Shown here piece after piece: positions 37,263-48,618 of a DNA stretch of 64,000 nucleotides. A program made the position numbers and the translations under genes. Position 1 is the first letter of the stretch, and each line of letters starts with the position of its first letter. The notes below the pieces were generated by a model that made no database searches, was not told the DNA's origin, and was given only the letters and a program-made list of their open reading frames with translations. The stretch is from Macrocybe gigantea (Eukaryota; Basidiomycota; Agaricomycetes; Agaricales; Callistosporiaceae), in contig SJRY01000050.1 in NCBI GenBank assembly GCA_011319805.1, forward strand, positions 682,001-746,000. The letters are read 5' to 3'.

Positions 37263-37269
37263 TATAAAA
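37263..37269 (+). promoter_or_regulatory. TATA box of CON-6 gene 1
   Basis: TATAAAA, 60 bp before the start codon. Confidence 0.65.
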
Positions 37270-37322
37270 GATCCAGCCCGTGAGTGTCTTAAATCAAGAC
37301 ACAACTCCCTCTCTGATTCGCA

Positions 37323-37960
37323 ATGTCCTCCGGTGGTTAGTTCTGTTACTTTTGAAGTGGGCCAGTTGCTGAAAATTCCTTTTCAAGAACACAGAAAGAG
37401 CCCAGAACGCGTTGCGGCAGGCCTGAGAGCCTCCATCCACAATCCCCACGTCTCTCAGGAAGCCAAAGAACATGCGTCTCAGCGCCTGCAAGAGATGGGT
37501 CAGGACGTTGAGTCGAAACACCCTCACGCGCAGCAAGCGCAACCTGCGCAGCCCGAGTCTAGCCGTGTGCTAGGTGAGTTGGCCAAGACACTGCAAGTGG
37601 TTCAGGCAGCCTTCACTGTTCATACCTGAAGGCGGATACAAGGCCACTTTGCGTAGTATGTGGCTGAGCGGAACTGAGCACGTTTCTTGCTCATTTTTCC
37701 TGTAGATGAAAACACTTCCGAAGAGGCCAAGGCGCACGCTCGTGAGGTCCTGGAGGCCTCTGGGATACACGAAGGTGCCGCCGGTGACAAGGAACACAAC
37801 ACACGCGTCATCGCCGGATACAAGGCAGCCCTGCATAGTAAGGCAAAGACGTACTTGCGCAACTTTGGTATGCTTATTGTTGTTATTTTCAGATCCTAAG
37901 GTGTCTCCAGAGGCAAAACAACACGCCAGAGAGTGGCTCGAACAGCATGAGGCACTCTAA
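37323..37960 (+). CDS. con-6: CON-6 family protein 1 (three repeats)
   Basis: Small hydrophilic protein of the conidiation-specific protein 6 family, made during spore or stress states; molecular role unknown. Exons: 37323-37335, 37388-37573, 37632-37652, 37706-37837, 37893-37960. Three CON-6 repeats are visible: ERVAAGLRASIHNPHVSQEA..., GGYKATLHENTSEEAKAHA..., and NTRVIAGYKAALHNPKVSPE..., each followed by AKxHAxxxL. The second and third are split by introns in the same phase just after the GYKA(T/A)L motif. It ends HEAL. The tail after repeat 1 is Gln/Ala/Pro-rich. All joins keep frame. Confidence 0.9.
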
Positions 37961-38611
37961 GTGAAGTCATGGTATGTATCTCTTGTGTATCTCTAGTTTG
38001 TTTCCTTTTTATCTTGCTCAGCCCGCACTGTCGGTGAATTGTAGTCTAATTTCTTAGTGTAAATAGGCGCTTGTATGATCCCATAATTCTAATGAACATG
38101 TACGTTTTGAATGCCTCAAGAGCGCTCGAAATTTGACATTTTCCGTCGGACTGGCAGCCGGGTCGAAAAGCGATGTTTGAACTGAAGACGCTATTTATAG
38201 CACACTAGGTTGATAAATATAGGCTGATGTTGCGATCCGCGTGTTGGCTCATTCTGCAGGTGCAGCTTTCTTTCTTCTCTTCCACTTCCATCCTCCACAG
38301 AGTCCAAGGCCTGCTTAGCGGCCTCGACATGCTCATTGCTGATGACCAGAGCCCTAGTTCGAGTCAACCATCAAGTGCCAGAACTGAGAACTGCCCATAT
38401 GACAGTTCGGAAAAATTCATCGTCCCACGTTTACAGGTACCAACAGTCCTCTCATAAGGTCCTGACTTGAAACTCCGATTTTCATTCTTCAACCACAACT
38501 TGTTCCTTTGCACCTCCGCAAGCTCCCTCAAAGCTTTCCAGTTATCTTCCAACGCCCTTCCACTCTCTTATATCTCCACACTCCTTCATAAAACAATCCA
38601 ACCGATAAAAC
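37961..38611. other. Intergenic, promoter of Kre9-like gene 1
   Basis: 651 bp without a convincing gene. The last 150 bp are CT-rich, as is common before strongly expressed fungal genes. Confidence 0.5.
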
Positions 38612-39556
38612 ATGTTCTCCCGTGCCCTCATCGTTTTCACTGTCGCTGCCTCTGCCCTTGCCAACGTTTACGTATGTTCCCTCCTTCCCGGAATTTGTCG
38701 AGGGTAGTCGGATGCTGAACTACGTTGTATCTTTCATGTTTTAGACCACCAATCCTGTCGCGTCTACAACCTTCACGGGCGGTCAAGAAGTCACCATCTC
38801 CTGGCAGGATGATGGCAGCGCTCCTTCCCTGAAGGACTTCGGCGCGGCCAAAGTCTCCATCTACGCTGGCAATGCCCAACAACAGGTATAACTTATCTTC
38901 TACTGCACTTGAAGACACCCGCTGAGCGCACACACAAAAGACCTCCCTGCAGACTATCGTTCCTAGCGTCGACGTTTCGACCACCTCCTCCATCAAGTTT
39001 ACTCCGGATCCATCGATCGGGCCTAATAGCAATGAATAGTGGGTCTGCTCTTCTGCCAGTGAAGCGCCCAAGAAACGGTTTTCTCATGACTGTCACGATG
39101 TTGCGTTGTAACCCCGATACAGCTTCATTCGTTTCGAGTCACTGAACCTCAAAGATGCGAAGCAACCGCAATACCCCGCTCTCGCGTTCTCCGCCAAGTT
39201 CACGTAAGTTATCATTTCCTTCTTTGATCGGCTTTTCCTTTGATGCAATGCTCACTCTCGAAATGCTATCGTACAGGTTGAACGGGATGAAGGGCCAATT
39301 CACCCCTGCCGTTCAGGCTCAGATCGACGGCCAATCTACCGCTCCTCTTGCCGGCCAGACGAGCGCACCCGCCTCCGCGCCTACTGGCTCGTCTACTGGC
39401 TCGCCGGCCACTACCACCAAGGCCTCCGCGACCAGCACTGGCTCCAAGGCCGCCGCAAGCTCGACGTCCACCTCCAAGACCAACGGCGCCATCAGCACCA
39501 AGGCCGGCTGGATGGGTATTGTCTTGAGCGCAATCGTAGGCGCTGCTGCCTTCTAG
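38612..39556 (+). CDS. Kre9/Knh1-type GPI-anchored cell-wall protein 1
   Basis: Secreted, probably GPI-anchored wall protein. Exons: 38612-38671, 38745-38885, 38941-39038, 39123-39203, 39277-39556. Signal peptide MFSRALIVFTVAASALANVY. The single Ig-like Kre9/Knh1 domain reads TTFTGGQEVTISWQDDGSAP, KVSIYAGNAQQQ, IKFTPDPSIGPNSNE and YFIRFESLNL. A Ser/Thr/Ala-rich stalk (SSTGSPATTTKASATSTGSK), likely O-glycosylated, leads to a hydrophobic C terminus, GWMGIVLSAIVGAAAF, fitting a GPI signal. A paralogue with the same plan lies 7 kb downstream. Confidence 0.9.
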
Positions 39557-40268
39557 ACCCTTTCGCTGTTGCGCTCAAGAAGGATGGTCTTGAGGATCCC
39601 GTGTTTTCCTTACTTGTCTTTTTTTTTTCCTCTTTAAACCCCTGTTAAGGATATCCTGGAATTGATTCTAAATCTTTTATTTCCTAGTTTGGATCTGTGA
39701 TCACCGATGTTGTTTTCTGTCAAGGCGATGCTCTGTCTTGACCGATTCCCCAGCCATTCACATGATCACGACCACGGGCGCCGTTCTCACCACTCTTCCG
39801 TTCATGATAATGACGAACACATTAGGTTACTTGTATATTTCTTGGTAGAGATGGGTTGTTGCTATCTTAAATTGTTGCAGATCGTCCCTATTAGAGCCTT
39901 TCTTTACAGGTTTTGGGATTAGAAGGCAAATCGTAGAGAATTCAATAGAACCATTCCGCCGTTACAAATACAAACTGATAAACATGCATCTATTTCTATG
40001 CATAACAAAACGTTGATAAGGTTTACGAATACATCGGCATATTAGATACACGGTTTGCATATGCAAGAAACACTCATCATTATCGGAACAGAAATAGCAA
40101 TAACTACGTGTAGATAGATCCCGGCCGTGACATTTGCTTGATTAGCTGTCAAGACTAGGTGATATGATGGAGGGTCTAGCCTTGTCGTCCATCTCCGTTT
40201 CCTTTTTTCCCGTCCCATCTTGACATGGATGCCAGTGGGAGAGCAGATTCGATCCCTTTCCCCTTGAT
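39557..40268. other. Intergenic between convergent genes
   Basis: 712 bp of AT-rich sequence holding the 3' ends of Kre9-like gene 1 and the DUF6534 gene. No gene seen. Confidence 0.55.
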
Positions 40269-41893
40269 TTACTTCTCGGTACCGACCAGCGTGCTTGGAC
40301 TCGAAGGATGCGGAGATTGTCCCATCTGATTCTCGATGTCGCCCTTTACTATGTTAACATCCTGCATGACAAGCACATCAAGTCGCCTCGACGGCTGTTG
40401 TATATTTAAAAAAAAATGATAACAACAATCAATACAATGCACGTATAGTGAACGAGCGCTCATCTTGAGCTCACCTCATTGTGAACAGCCGCGCCGTCCT
40501 TCCACGACCGCAGCCATGTAGGCACATGTATCGTGGCCGGGCGTGAGCGCGCAAAGTCCGGCTCCTGCCAGTTCGCCACGGCCTCCGTCGTGATGTCGAT
40601 GTGGTTCACGAACGGGACCTCCTCCCGCCCGTCGACGATGCGCATCCGGCTGTTGAACAGTACGAGCAGCGTGTTGCAGTACAGCTTGGCAATGATAAGC
40701 GTCGGCGTCGTGTAGTAGTTCGTGTTCGGATAGCCGAAGAACAGAATCAGGTTCACGATCGCGACGACGGCTGCGCGTACGGCGCCGTGAGCTGAGCATG
40801 AAGATTGGTAAAGGAGGGCGGTTTACCTGTCGCGGTTCCTGTCTCTAGTGTGAGTCTGGTCAGCCGGGTGACCAGGATCTGAGTCGCTCGGAATCCCGTG
40901 TCGTATCGTGAGAGCTGGAACGAGCCAAATTGACGATCGCAGCGAAACGAGAGAAGTATGCTCACTCACGAGGTAAGTCATGGCAATCGCAATCGTCACG
41001 TCGCATATCGCGCAAGACGCCCACCAAAACTACCCCGAGTAAGGCAGAAAACTTATTAGAGCCTAGCGAGAAAGAACTATGGATGATTGTTGTTACCCCG
41101 GCGGTTATGAAGATGCGGGTCTCCGTCAGCTTGCTCAAGCTGCCGATCTGGTAGCACATAGCACCAGTCACGATACCTGCCAGACACCCGATGATGGAGA
41201 TCTGTGGGATGGGGTCGTGACTTGTTCAGTCGGCCCCAGACGAAGTGTATGACGTACGACGCTGATGACCGATCCAATAACTTTGGTTCTAGAAAGCACG
41301 TTGATGCGGTATGCGTAGAACAACTGCACTACACAGCCAGCTGCAACAAAATGTCAGAGACTATCCTGCTTCTGCATAGGGAAACAGCAGGTATACCTAT
41401 GCCGCTGAGCAGTGGTATGCTGAAGCACGTTAGCCGGATGTCATCCAGCGCGGCGAAGCTGCCGAACCCCGATCCGAAACTCTTGAACGCATCGTGGGTG
41501 ACAATCATGGTTTGTAGCGTCTCCAACAAGTACACGCCGTACACGAGACACTTGTTCACCCGTTTATCCTTCGGGAACGCCATGTAGTAGAAATCTAGCC
41601 GAAAGCGAACGGCCTCAGCTCTAGACCTAGTTCCAAGATGGCATACTATCACTGACAGACTTGGATGGACACGACGCCGAAGAGGCCCCAATTCATGAGG
41701 TAGCCAAGGATCTGTGGACGCGGACCGTGGCCTCAGCATGCATTGAAGGTAGCCGGGTTTTTCTTACTCACCAAAGGCCCTGAACTGACGTCGACGCAAT
41801 GACGATCAGCAATACTGCACATGAAATGCCACCGTCACAGACATACCGGTCTACGACATTCGGTGGGAGCGGGGGAAGGGTGGAATTTGACAT
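40269..41893 (-). CDS. DUF6534 seven-helix membrane protein
   Basis: Integral membrane protein of the DUF6534 family, abundant in mushrooms and of unknown role (receptor-like topology). It starts MSNSTLPPLPPNVVD. Hydrophobic segments include LGYLMNWGLFGVVSIQV, KCLVYGVYLLETLQTMIVTH, CVVQLFYAYRINVLSRTKVI, SVISIIGCLAGIVTGAMCYQ, WWASCAICDVTIAIAMTYL and AVVAIVNLILFFGYP. The conserved end of the domain, KLYCNTLLVLFNSRMRI, is followed by a cytosolic tail. A last exon gives VNIVKGDIENQMGQSPHPSS, ending LVGTEK. About ten short exons, all supported by frame and GT-AG borders except the small ones near the start, which are tentative. Confidence 0.83.
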
Positions 41894-43605
41894 GGAGTGG
41901 GCGTTTGAGAAGAGAAGAACCACGTTGGCGGGGATGTAAGCCTCAGTCTTATATGTGAAGTTTCAAAATGCTTCCGTCGGGCGAGGCAGAACCCGAACTA
42001 ACTTTTAATATACTTGTTCGGATTCAAAAAGGCAGTGGCAGACGGCAAGAATGAAAGGAGGCAGAAGAAGATAAAATGAGACGTGGGGAAGAGGGAGTCA
42101 GACGATGATCATCGGATGTACTAGTCTTCAATGGATACGAAGGCAAGCACGACGTTTGCAAGACTTTGCTTCTGGGATAATTTTCCCCGATTGCCTTGGA
42201 GGGGTGCCTTGTTGCAGACACGAGTGGAAGCAGCGGGCAATTTCGAAGCACAATGTTCCAAAAACATCGCACTGGCAGCAGGGCGTGACAGCAGTTTCCG
42301 GCAGGTTCTATTGAGTTCACTGCACTCATGACCCTGAGAGACTGGGACAAACGGTGATAGCATCAGTCCGGCCTGCATGGAAGAACGATTTTGTCAAGTA
42401 TGGGATAGCGTGCTTCGGAAACGAGGCGATAAAAATACGAGTAAGGATAATTTTAACAATTGGGGTGAGAGAAACGTCTTCTGGTCGGGCTGCTCGTATC
42501 CTTTGACATGTGTTCATGTGCTGAAACTATGTCAGTTGTTTGACACAAGCATTGGTGTGCGTTCTAGTAACAGTTGGTCGTGAATGTTGTGTTGTGTTGG
42601 CCGACATGCCGAGCAAGTATTACAAGGTAGTTCGGAAGCTTCTGCCGACATCGCCAGATTATCCTGGCGTGGGGAGGGAAAAAGAACCGCGACAATAATG
42701 ACAAAGAGTCACACTATTGGAGTATGATGAGCACAGAAAATCAAGGTCGTTTATTGGACGGACCATTTACATTGATGTTATGGCCCGTGCTATGCGGATA
42801 TTGCGGCAGAAGAAATGTCGAAAAAGGATGGTAACTAAGCCGAAAAAACTGGATGAAGGGGTCAGGTGGCACGTCTCGCACACAGAAGAGCCAAGATGTT
42901 CAGGCTGGAGGTGCCAAGGAAGTTTGAGCTTACTGTTCAATGACGAGCCAGTAAAGAAAGAGAGGTGACTGCATACCATGAAAAAAATTTGTCATTGGCA
43001 AACAGTGTTTATGGCGACGAGTTGGTTCCTGTCTGCTGTTGCGCCCTGACGATGGGGATGCCTTGATGTCGGTGTTTATCTGTCAAGACGTCCTCGTGGA
43101 CGACGGAGTATTCTAGTAGTATTCTCTGGAGCCATTTCCTGGCAGACCAGTCGACGGCGAATTGAAGACCGCGTGTTAAGAAGCCGGGTGATGCATGATG
43201 GATCGCTGCTTTCCTCTGGGCGTCCGGGTAAGCTGTCGATTGGATTGGACATAAGAGTCTACCTGTGTCCACACGTGTATACTCGCCAACTCAGGTCTGA
43301 CCTTTGAGAACGATCCACTCAGGATTCCGTGTCATATTAGTTGCGCATTTTAGAGTTGACTGTGTCAGCGTTGTAGTTTGACGATCAGTGGGACTGTTAC
43401 CACCTCGATAGAGTAGAAAAGGGCAGGGGAACTCTGACCCTGTTCATCCACCCGTGAGCTCAAGCGGGAATGTGGAGATGAGCTTCAGAGATCGTTGTCT
43501 GCACCGTCCCGCTCCGCGTGAAAGGAGACCTGTTCATGACGATCTGGGAAAAGAAAAAGAGGCTACGCCAAAATTGGGCCTTTCTCCCCTCCACTCTCAC
43601 CTCCG
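41894..43605. other. Long intergenic region, nothing convincing
   Basis: 1.7 kb, the longest gap in the window. Only short overlapping frames without domains. It should contain the promoters of the DUF6534 gene (-) and the MoCF-domain gene (+). Confidence 0.5.
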
Positions 43606-45185
43606 ATGCTCTCGCCCTTGCGCTCCCTCCCAACCCTGTCTCGAACCACCACCTTCACCACAGCTTTCTCATTCGCACGTACCGCCAGCACAAGCGCCCG
43701 TTGGACCCACAATATCACACCTTCAACGCGCACACGAGGAGCTGCTGCATTTTCGCACAACACGAGCACACGAACACGAAACATGTCGACTCCCTCATCG
43801 CCGAACCCGACCTCCTCGAGTCCTCATCCTACCAACGCATTGCCGCCCATCAAGTTCCCCGTCTCCCCAATACCCAAGAACCACCTTGGCGATGGAGTCC
43901 ACATCCGTACCGCCGCGGCGCTCATCATCGGGTGAGACTAATGGGAATTTGTTGCTCGTCGGATCTTTGACATTTCCGGTGCCCCCCAATGCAGGGACGA
44001 AATCCTGAACGGCAAGACGTTGGACCGAAATTCTCACTTCTTCGCGCGGTTTTGCTTCGAACATGGGATCGAGCTGTGCGTTTCATCTCAAGCGCCACTC
44101 TGGGTCCGAACGCCGTTAGTGACTTGATCCCGCAGAAAACGAATAGAGGTCATCGCAGACAATGAAGATGAAATGTACGTCAATAGCTAGTTACGACTAG
44201 CAGAACGAGTTGATGCTATTGTTTGAACGGGCGCAGAATCGAAGCCAGCAGACGGATGGTGCGGGATTATGATTTTGTTATCACGAGTGGGGGGATTGGC
44301 CCAACGCACGACGGTGAGCCAACCAGACTTACTCTACATACACCCATCCAACTCGCTCGATGTGATAGATATAACCTACGCCTCTCTCGCCAAGTCGTTT
44401 GACCAGGACCTCGTGCATCACCCAGAGACTCTTCAGCGCATGCAGGAGATGATGAAGCACCGCAAGTGGACGCAGCAGCAGAACGCGGACCAGCGTGCTG
44501 CGTCGCAGCGCATGGCGCTTTTCCCCGAACAAGCGGAGGTCATCTTCGTGGCCGAAGACATCTGGGTGGTGCGCATATATCCTCTTCTATCATTCGTGTA
44601 ACTTGCTGAACCGATTTTTGCGCCCACGGTAGCCCGTCGTCCGCCTAGAGGGCAAACTATGCGTGTTCCCAGGTATTCCAGCCCTCTTTCAAAAGATGCT
44701 TACGCATCTTGCGCCCTTCTTGCCCCTGCCGCCCAAGCAACATCGGCCGCTCCGGATACAGGTCTTCACAGAGTCAGTCGTCATCCCGTCCGCCATACAC
44801 TCACGTGCATGCTGACCCATAACGTCTACGCTTACGCAGGCGCGCCGAATCGCTGATCGCGCCATACCTGACGTCCCTCCAAGCCCGGCTCAAGTCGCGC
44901 GGCATCCAGGTGGGGTCGTATCCTGTCCTCGGCGAGGGCGTCTTTGTGAGCTTGATCGGCCGCGATCTCGACGTGACGGAGGAGGAACGGCAGAAAGGGG
45001 AGAAGCGCATATGGCTCGCGGACGTCGCAAGGGAGGTCGAGCTCGAGATTGGCGGACGCGTCGTTAGCGACGAGGAAGTCGCGAAGAAGAAGGAGGAGGC
45101 GAGGGCGAATAGCCCCGCTCTGTACGATGAGAGGCCGCCAGAGTCGTCAACCGGTTCCTCGAATGTCGGAAATGCAAAGTTCTAG
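43606..45185 (+). CDS. MoCF (molybdopterin-binding) domain protein, possible dual targeting
   Basis: Protein with the MoaB/Mog-type molybdopterin-binding fold (PF00994); some eukaryotic members are FAD-synthetase or nicotinamide-nucleotide amidase relatives. Domain motifs: [55 protein letters not shown] and [16 protein letters not shown]. The C-terminal half ends GNAKF. Two in-frame starts exist. The first ATG (43606) gives [20 protein letters not shown] and more, an Arg/Ser/Thr-rich leader without acidic residues, as in mitochondrial presequences. The second ATG (43783) gives [13 protein letters not shown], a cytosolic form. Exon 1 ends at 43931. The later joins (AT/GTACGT near 44174, GACG/GTGAGC near 44312) keep frame. 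Which substrate it uses is not visible. Confidence 0.82.
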
Positions 45186-45593
45186 AGTTGCATATTTTGC
45201 CCATCTCGGTTCTTTTATCGCCATTGTAACGTATAGAGTCTCAACCACTTGTATCTCTTTTTACTTGTTATCATTATATACCTCGGGTTCCCAAAGGTTG
45301 GCCATGAAATGTATATACACTCCTGAGACTGAGATTTCGGAGATCACCATACGATTTCGTTTTATGGTAATGGTGGTGATACAAATCAGAAGTTTGTTCA
45401 CAATAGTGGGAGGCGCTATCATAGAAGCGCAATATGCTCCAGTCTTCTGATTGGTGGCGGTCGTGTCAGCTGTCGAAATGCTTGATTCATGGCATCTTGT
45501 ATGGCCTGGAGCCTATAGCGGCGTGCCTATTTCAAAGGGCACAAAAACAGACGCACAAGACTGAAACAGCGCATTCTTTCCGTTGTATGCACA
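45186..45593. other. Intergenic, nothing seen
   Basis: Terminator of the MoCF gene and promoter of the cupin gene. Confidence 0.5.
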
Positions 45594-46309
45594 ATGGCTG
45601 ACAATACGAATTCCTTGCCAGACTTTATCAGCCATGGCAAAGGACTCACAATGGTGAGCGTCAGTGCCTTCAATGGGGCAGCGTAGTGTCCGATAATCAA
45701 ACCAGACTTTTTTGCGGGGTGGAAAGTACGGCGCGAGGATGGATATATCCGGCGCACCAGACACCGACGCCTTCTATGTGCCACCCCACTGGCACGAGAC
45801 GCACGACGAGTTTATCTGTGTCGTAAAGGGACGGCTCGAGATCCTGCTCGGCACGGAAAAGAAGTTCTATGGACCGGAGGACGGGGAAGTGAAGATACCA
45901 AAGTGGACAGTGCACAGCCTGAGGGCTGAGAAGGGCGAAGAGTGCGTTTTTGAAGAAAGGACGGATCCCGCGGTGCGTTTCTTTCTGTCTGTTGAGGAAT
46001 CGGCATCGCGGAACCGATGCACGCTTTTTTTTTTACAGGACGATGAAAAGGAATTATTTTTCCGCAATATCGTTGCAGCGGGGGGAATGACCGCCAACGT
46101 GTTGGCAGCGTTCCAAGTGTTTTACTACGGCGACACGAGGCCTGTCCTCCCAGTTCATATCATCTGGTTGGAAAAGGCTGTGAGTCTGTTTTTTTTTTTC
46201 CTTCTTAGGTGCTGCTGAATAATTATCCAAGTTTGTGTCGTTTCTGGGAGGGTGGATCGCACCCTTGCTTGGATACAAGTTGCAATATGAGACGCTGAAA
46301 ACGGATTGA
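45594..46309 (+). CDS. Cupin-domain protein, 5' end uncertain
   Basis: Single cupin barrel, probably a metal-binding enzyme or binding protein. The core reads MDISGAPDTDAFYVPPHWHE, then THDEFICVVKGRLEILLG and KIPKWTVHSLRAEKGEECVF. HWHETHDE supplies the two His and the Glu of cupin motif 1, and H in TVHSL that of motif 2. After an intron starting GTGCGT near 45973 come DDEKELFFRNIVAAGGMTAN and FQVFYYGDTRPVLPVHIIWL. The last exon gives FVSFLGGWIAPLLGYKLQYE, ending LKTD. The start MADNTNSLPDFISHGKGLTM at 45594 joins poorly: the frame changes at TTTTTT 45707-45712, again consistent with one missing base. The helical C terminus after the cupin is unusual and partly hydrophobic. Confidence 0.7.
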
Positions 46310-46615
46310 GCGATGATGTCATGGTATATGTACCTGCCATAATGGGCGTGTCAAGCACGTGTTGTTCGAGTTATAATTGGTCTCGTGTTCTGTCTGGAAC
46401 GACGACTTGACGACCAGCGATTTCTGACGACCTTGCCTACGAAATCATCATCATCATCGCTTTTATGATATTGCCTTAAAGCTCTCATACTCTCTCTAAT
46501 CTCGTCAAGAAGAAAAAAATAAAATAAAAGACTCGTCTTTGTCTCTCATTTTTGCCATCCAACGCTCGTTCTCTCCTTCGTTCGTTAAACGCCCCGATAC
46601 AGCTGCTCTGTCGAA
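46310..46615. other. Intergenic, promoter of Kre9-like gene 2
   Basis: 306 bp, with a CT-rich stretch just before the start codon. No gene. Confidence 0.5.
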
Positions 46616-47680
46616 ATGACAAAATCTTTGTTCATCGCTTTTTTTGTTTTCTCTTTTTCTGTCCTGGTCAACGCCGGTTTATACGTACGTCGTAGGCTTC
46701 TCGCTCCGTAGCATACAGCTGACACGCATATATTTCCTTCTCAGGTGGTCAGACCCTCGCAAGGTTCGAAATGCCATGGCGGTCAGAAATGCACCGTGGA
46801 GTGGCTCGACGATGGTATTGCTCCGCTGATCACCGCCATTGGCGTATGCAAAATTGGCCTTTACCACGGACGACAGGCATACCGCTTTCATTTCAGTTTG
46901 GCCCATCCTTATTTTACTGATGAGCTTCAAAACAGAAACTCGTGCAGACCATTGAGCCTGTGGATGTGTCCTCGAACCATTCTCTGACGTTTATAGTCAG
47001 TCATGCTCTGATTATCCGCCGATGGTTCATGACCTTGACTTGTAAACTTTTTTCAACATATTCCTAGCCCAATGCTAGTGCGGGCCCTGACTCCGACGCA
47101 TAGTGAGAATCAAGTCATGCACTTTATCATGGCTTGGGTGGCTGACTTTTATTATCACCCAGTTATATCAGTTTCATCTCTACCTCTGCAAATCAGAGCT
47201 CAGGAGCACCGTATCTAGCCTTCTCGCCATTCTTTAGGTAAGAAATATGCATTTCTTTACCGAAATCATGTTATATATGCGTCCATGCACGACAGTTTAG
47301 ACCAAATGACGGGTTCCTTCGATTCGCCTCTTCCCTCCGCCACCGCGCCGATCCCCATCCCATCAGCTCTCAGCCATTCCTCAACCTCTCTCTCAACCAT
47401 TACCGTCGGAACCCTGTCAACATCCCTCCCGCCGCTCCCCACCGTCCTCAGCACGCAGAAATCATCGCACACCTCGAGCACTCCCAGTGCGTCGGTGACC
47501 TCGGGGTCGTCGCGGTTCACGACATCGATTGTCCCGTCGTCGCTCACGTCTGCGAGCTCGATAGGTTCTGCGGCCTCGCAGACTCCGTCAGCACCATCTA
47601 ATGGCGCACTTGGCCGTCCGGCGCATGTCTCGGCTCTGATCGGCTCCTTCGTTTTCGTTCTGATCGCGTTCGTCCTCTAA
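46616..47680 (+). CDS. Kre9/Knh1-type GPI-anchored cell-wall protein 2
   Basis: Paralogue-like partner of the gene at 38612. Signal peptide MTKSLFIAFFVFSFSVLVNA. The Kre9 domain reads GSKCHGGQKCTVEWLDDGIA, VCKIGLYHGRQ, KLVQTIEPVDVSSNHSLTF and PNASAGPDSDA. Unlike copy 1, it has Cys residues (KCHGGQKC, VCK) that could form disulfides. The stalk is very Ser/Thr/Pro-rich (for example PSALSHSSTSLSTITVGTLS) and the C terminus VSALIGSFVFVLIAFVL fits a GPI signal. The intron after GRQ (46877-46935) begins with GC instead of GT. Intron positions relative to the domain match copy 1, supporting common descent. Confidence 0.85.
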
Positions 47681-48618
47681 CCCGACAGACTTTGTCGCAC
47701 CAGCTTACCCAGTCCAATTCGCTGTCTTCGCTGTCTTGCACGTACATACCCCCCAACTTATCACTGTGATACCCCTGGTGGGCAGGAAGATATTCCTTTT
47801 CCACTCACACGCTTTCCCCCACCTGCGCTGCTGCTCGTTTGTTTTCTACCGCAACAGTCACCGCCGGTTAGGTCAGTTTATATGCGACACATTTTTACCA
47901 TTTTTTTTTTCGCTGGCGACACCTTCTCGAAACAGCCGTGCCTTCGCCATCCCCTTACAGTCCTGTACCTATCGTTCATCCCTTCATTTCTGCCAACGCC
48001 ATGTCACCTCGCGTGTGCTCATGGCTGGCATTTGCGCTTCGATAGACCTACCCTATTCACTGTAGTGTGCATCGACCTCTGGACTAGCTCACCATTTGCG
48101 ATACCTAAATTATTTATTATATAGATCGATACACAGCTTTGAAAGTTCATCGCACATTTATACACGGGGACTGAACAGCTTTTAGACTGCGGATTTGACG
48201 AGTGATCATTCATTTAACAGCAGCCTTGATTGATCTTTTACTCCGCGCAGCAAGGGTGTTTTTTTCATTCACAGTTCTCAAAGATGAAACAAAGTGTAGA
48301 TGCAATGGTCTTGCGCTCTATCGAACGACTTGAGTAATCGCTCACTCTATTCGTCCTCAATGCAAGAATAGAAAACACGTCCGGTCTCGGGGCCGCGCTC
48401 AAAGGTCTCGGAGTGGACGTCGGTGACAAGATTTCCACGGAGTCAAAGTTGAGGCCGTTGTGGGCCATGGTTCGTGGTGAAAGAGGATGGTTTGAAGGAG
48501 GGGCTTGTAGGTGGGGAGGGTGGGATGAGCGAGGAAACGATTCACCTGGCCCACTCATTATATCACGTGCTTCATTGAGCTAGACGCGTCGTTCGAAGCT
48601 GCCAAGCACACAAGTTTG
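47681..48618. other. Intergenic with copied App1 exon fragment
   Basis: 938 bp without a complete gene. It contains a 65-bp near-copy of an exon of the App1-type gene (listed separately). Confidence 0.6.
48376..48440 (+). pseudogene. 65-bp duplicated fragment of the App1-type gene exon
   Basis: Matches 50655-50719 in the same orientation with two substitutions in 65 bp (63/65 by hand alignment; starts CACGTCCGGTCTCG, ends GATTTCCACGG). The source encodes SGLEAALKGLGVDVGDKIST. The fragment has no start or flanking exon and ends about 180 bp before the heptad-repeat gene, so it is a non-functional scrap unless it serves as promoter DNA. Confidence 0.85.

Larger units (their letters stand above)
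36954..37322. promoter_or_regulatory. Divergent promoter: kinase and CON-6 gene 1
   Basis: 369 bp. The CON-6 side carries a TGACGTCA element and a TATA box (listed separately). Confidence 0.6.
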
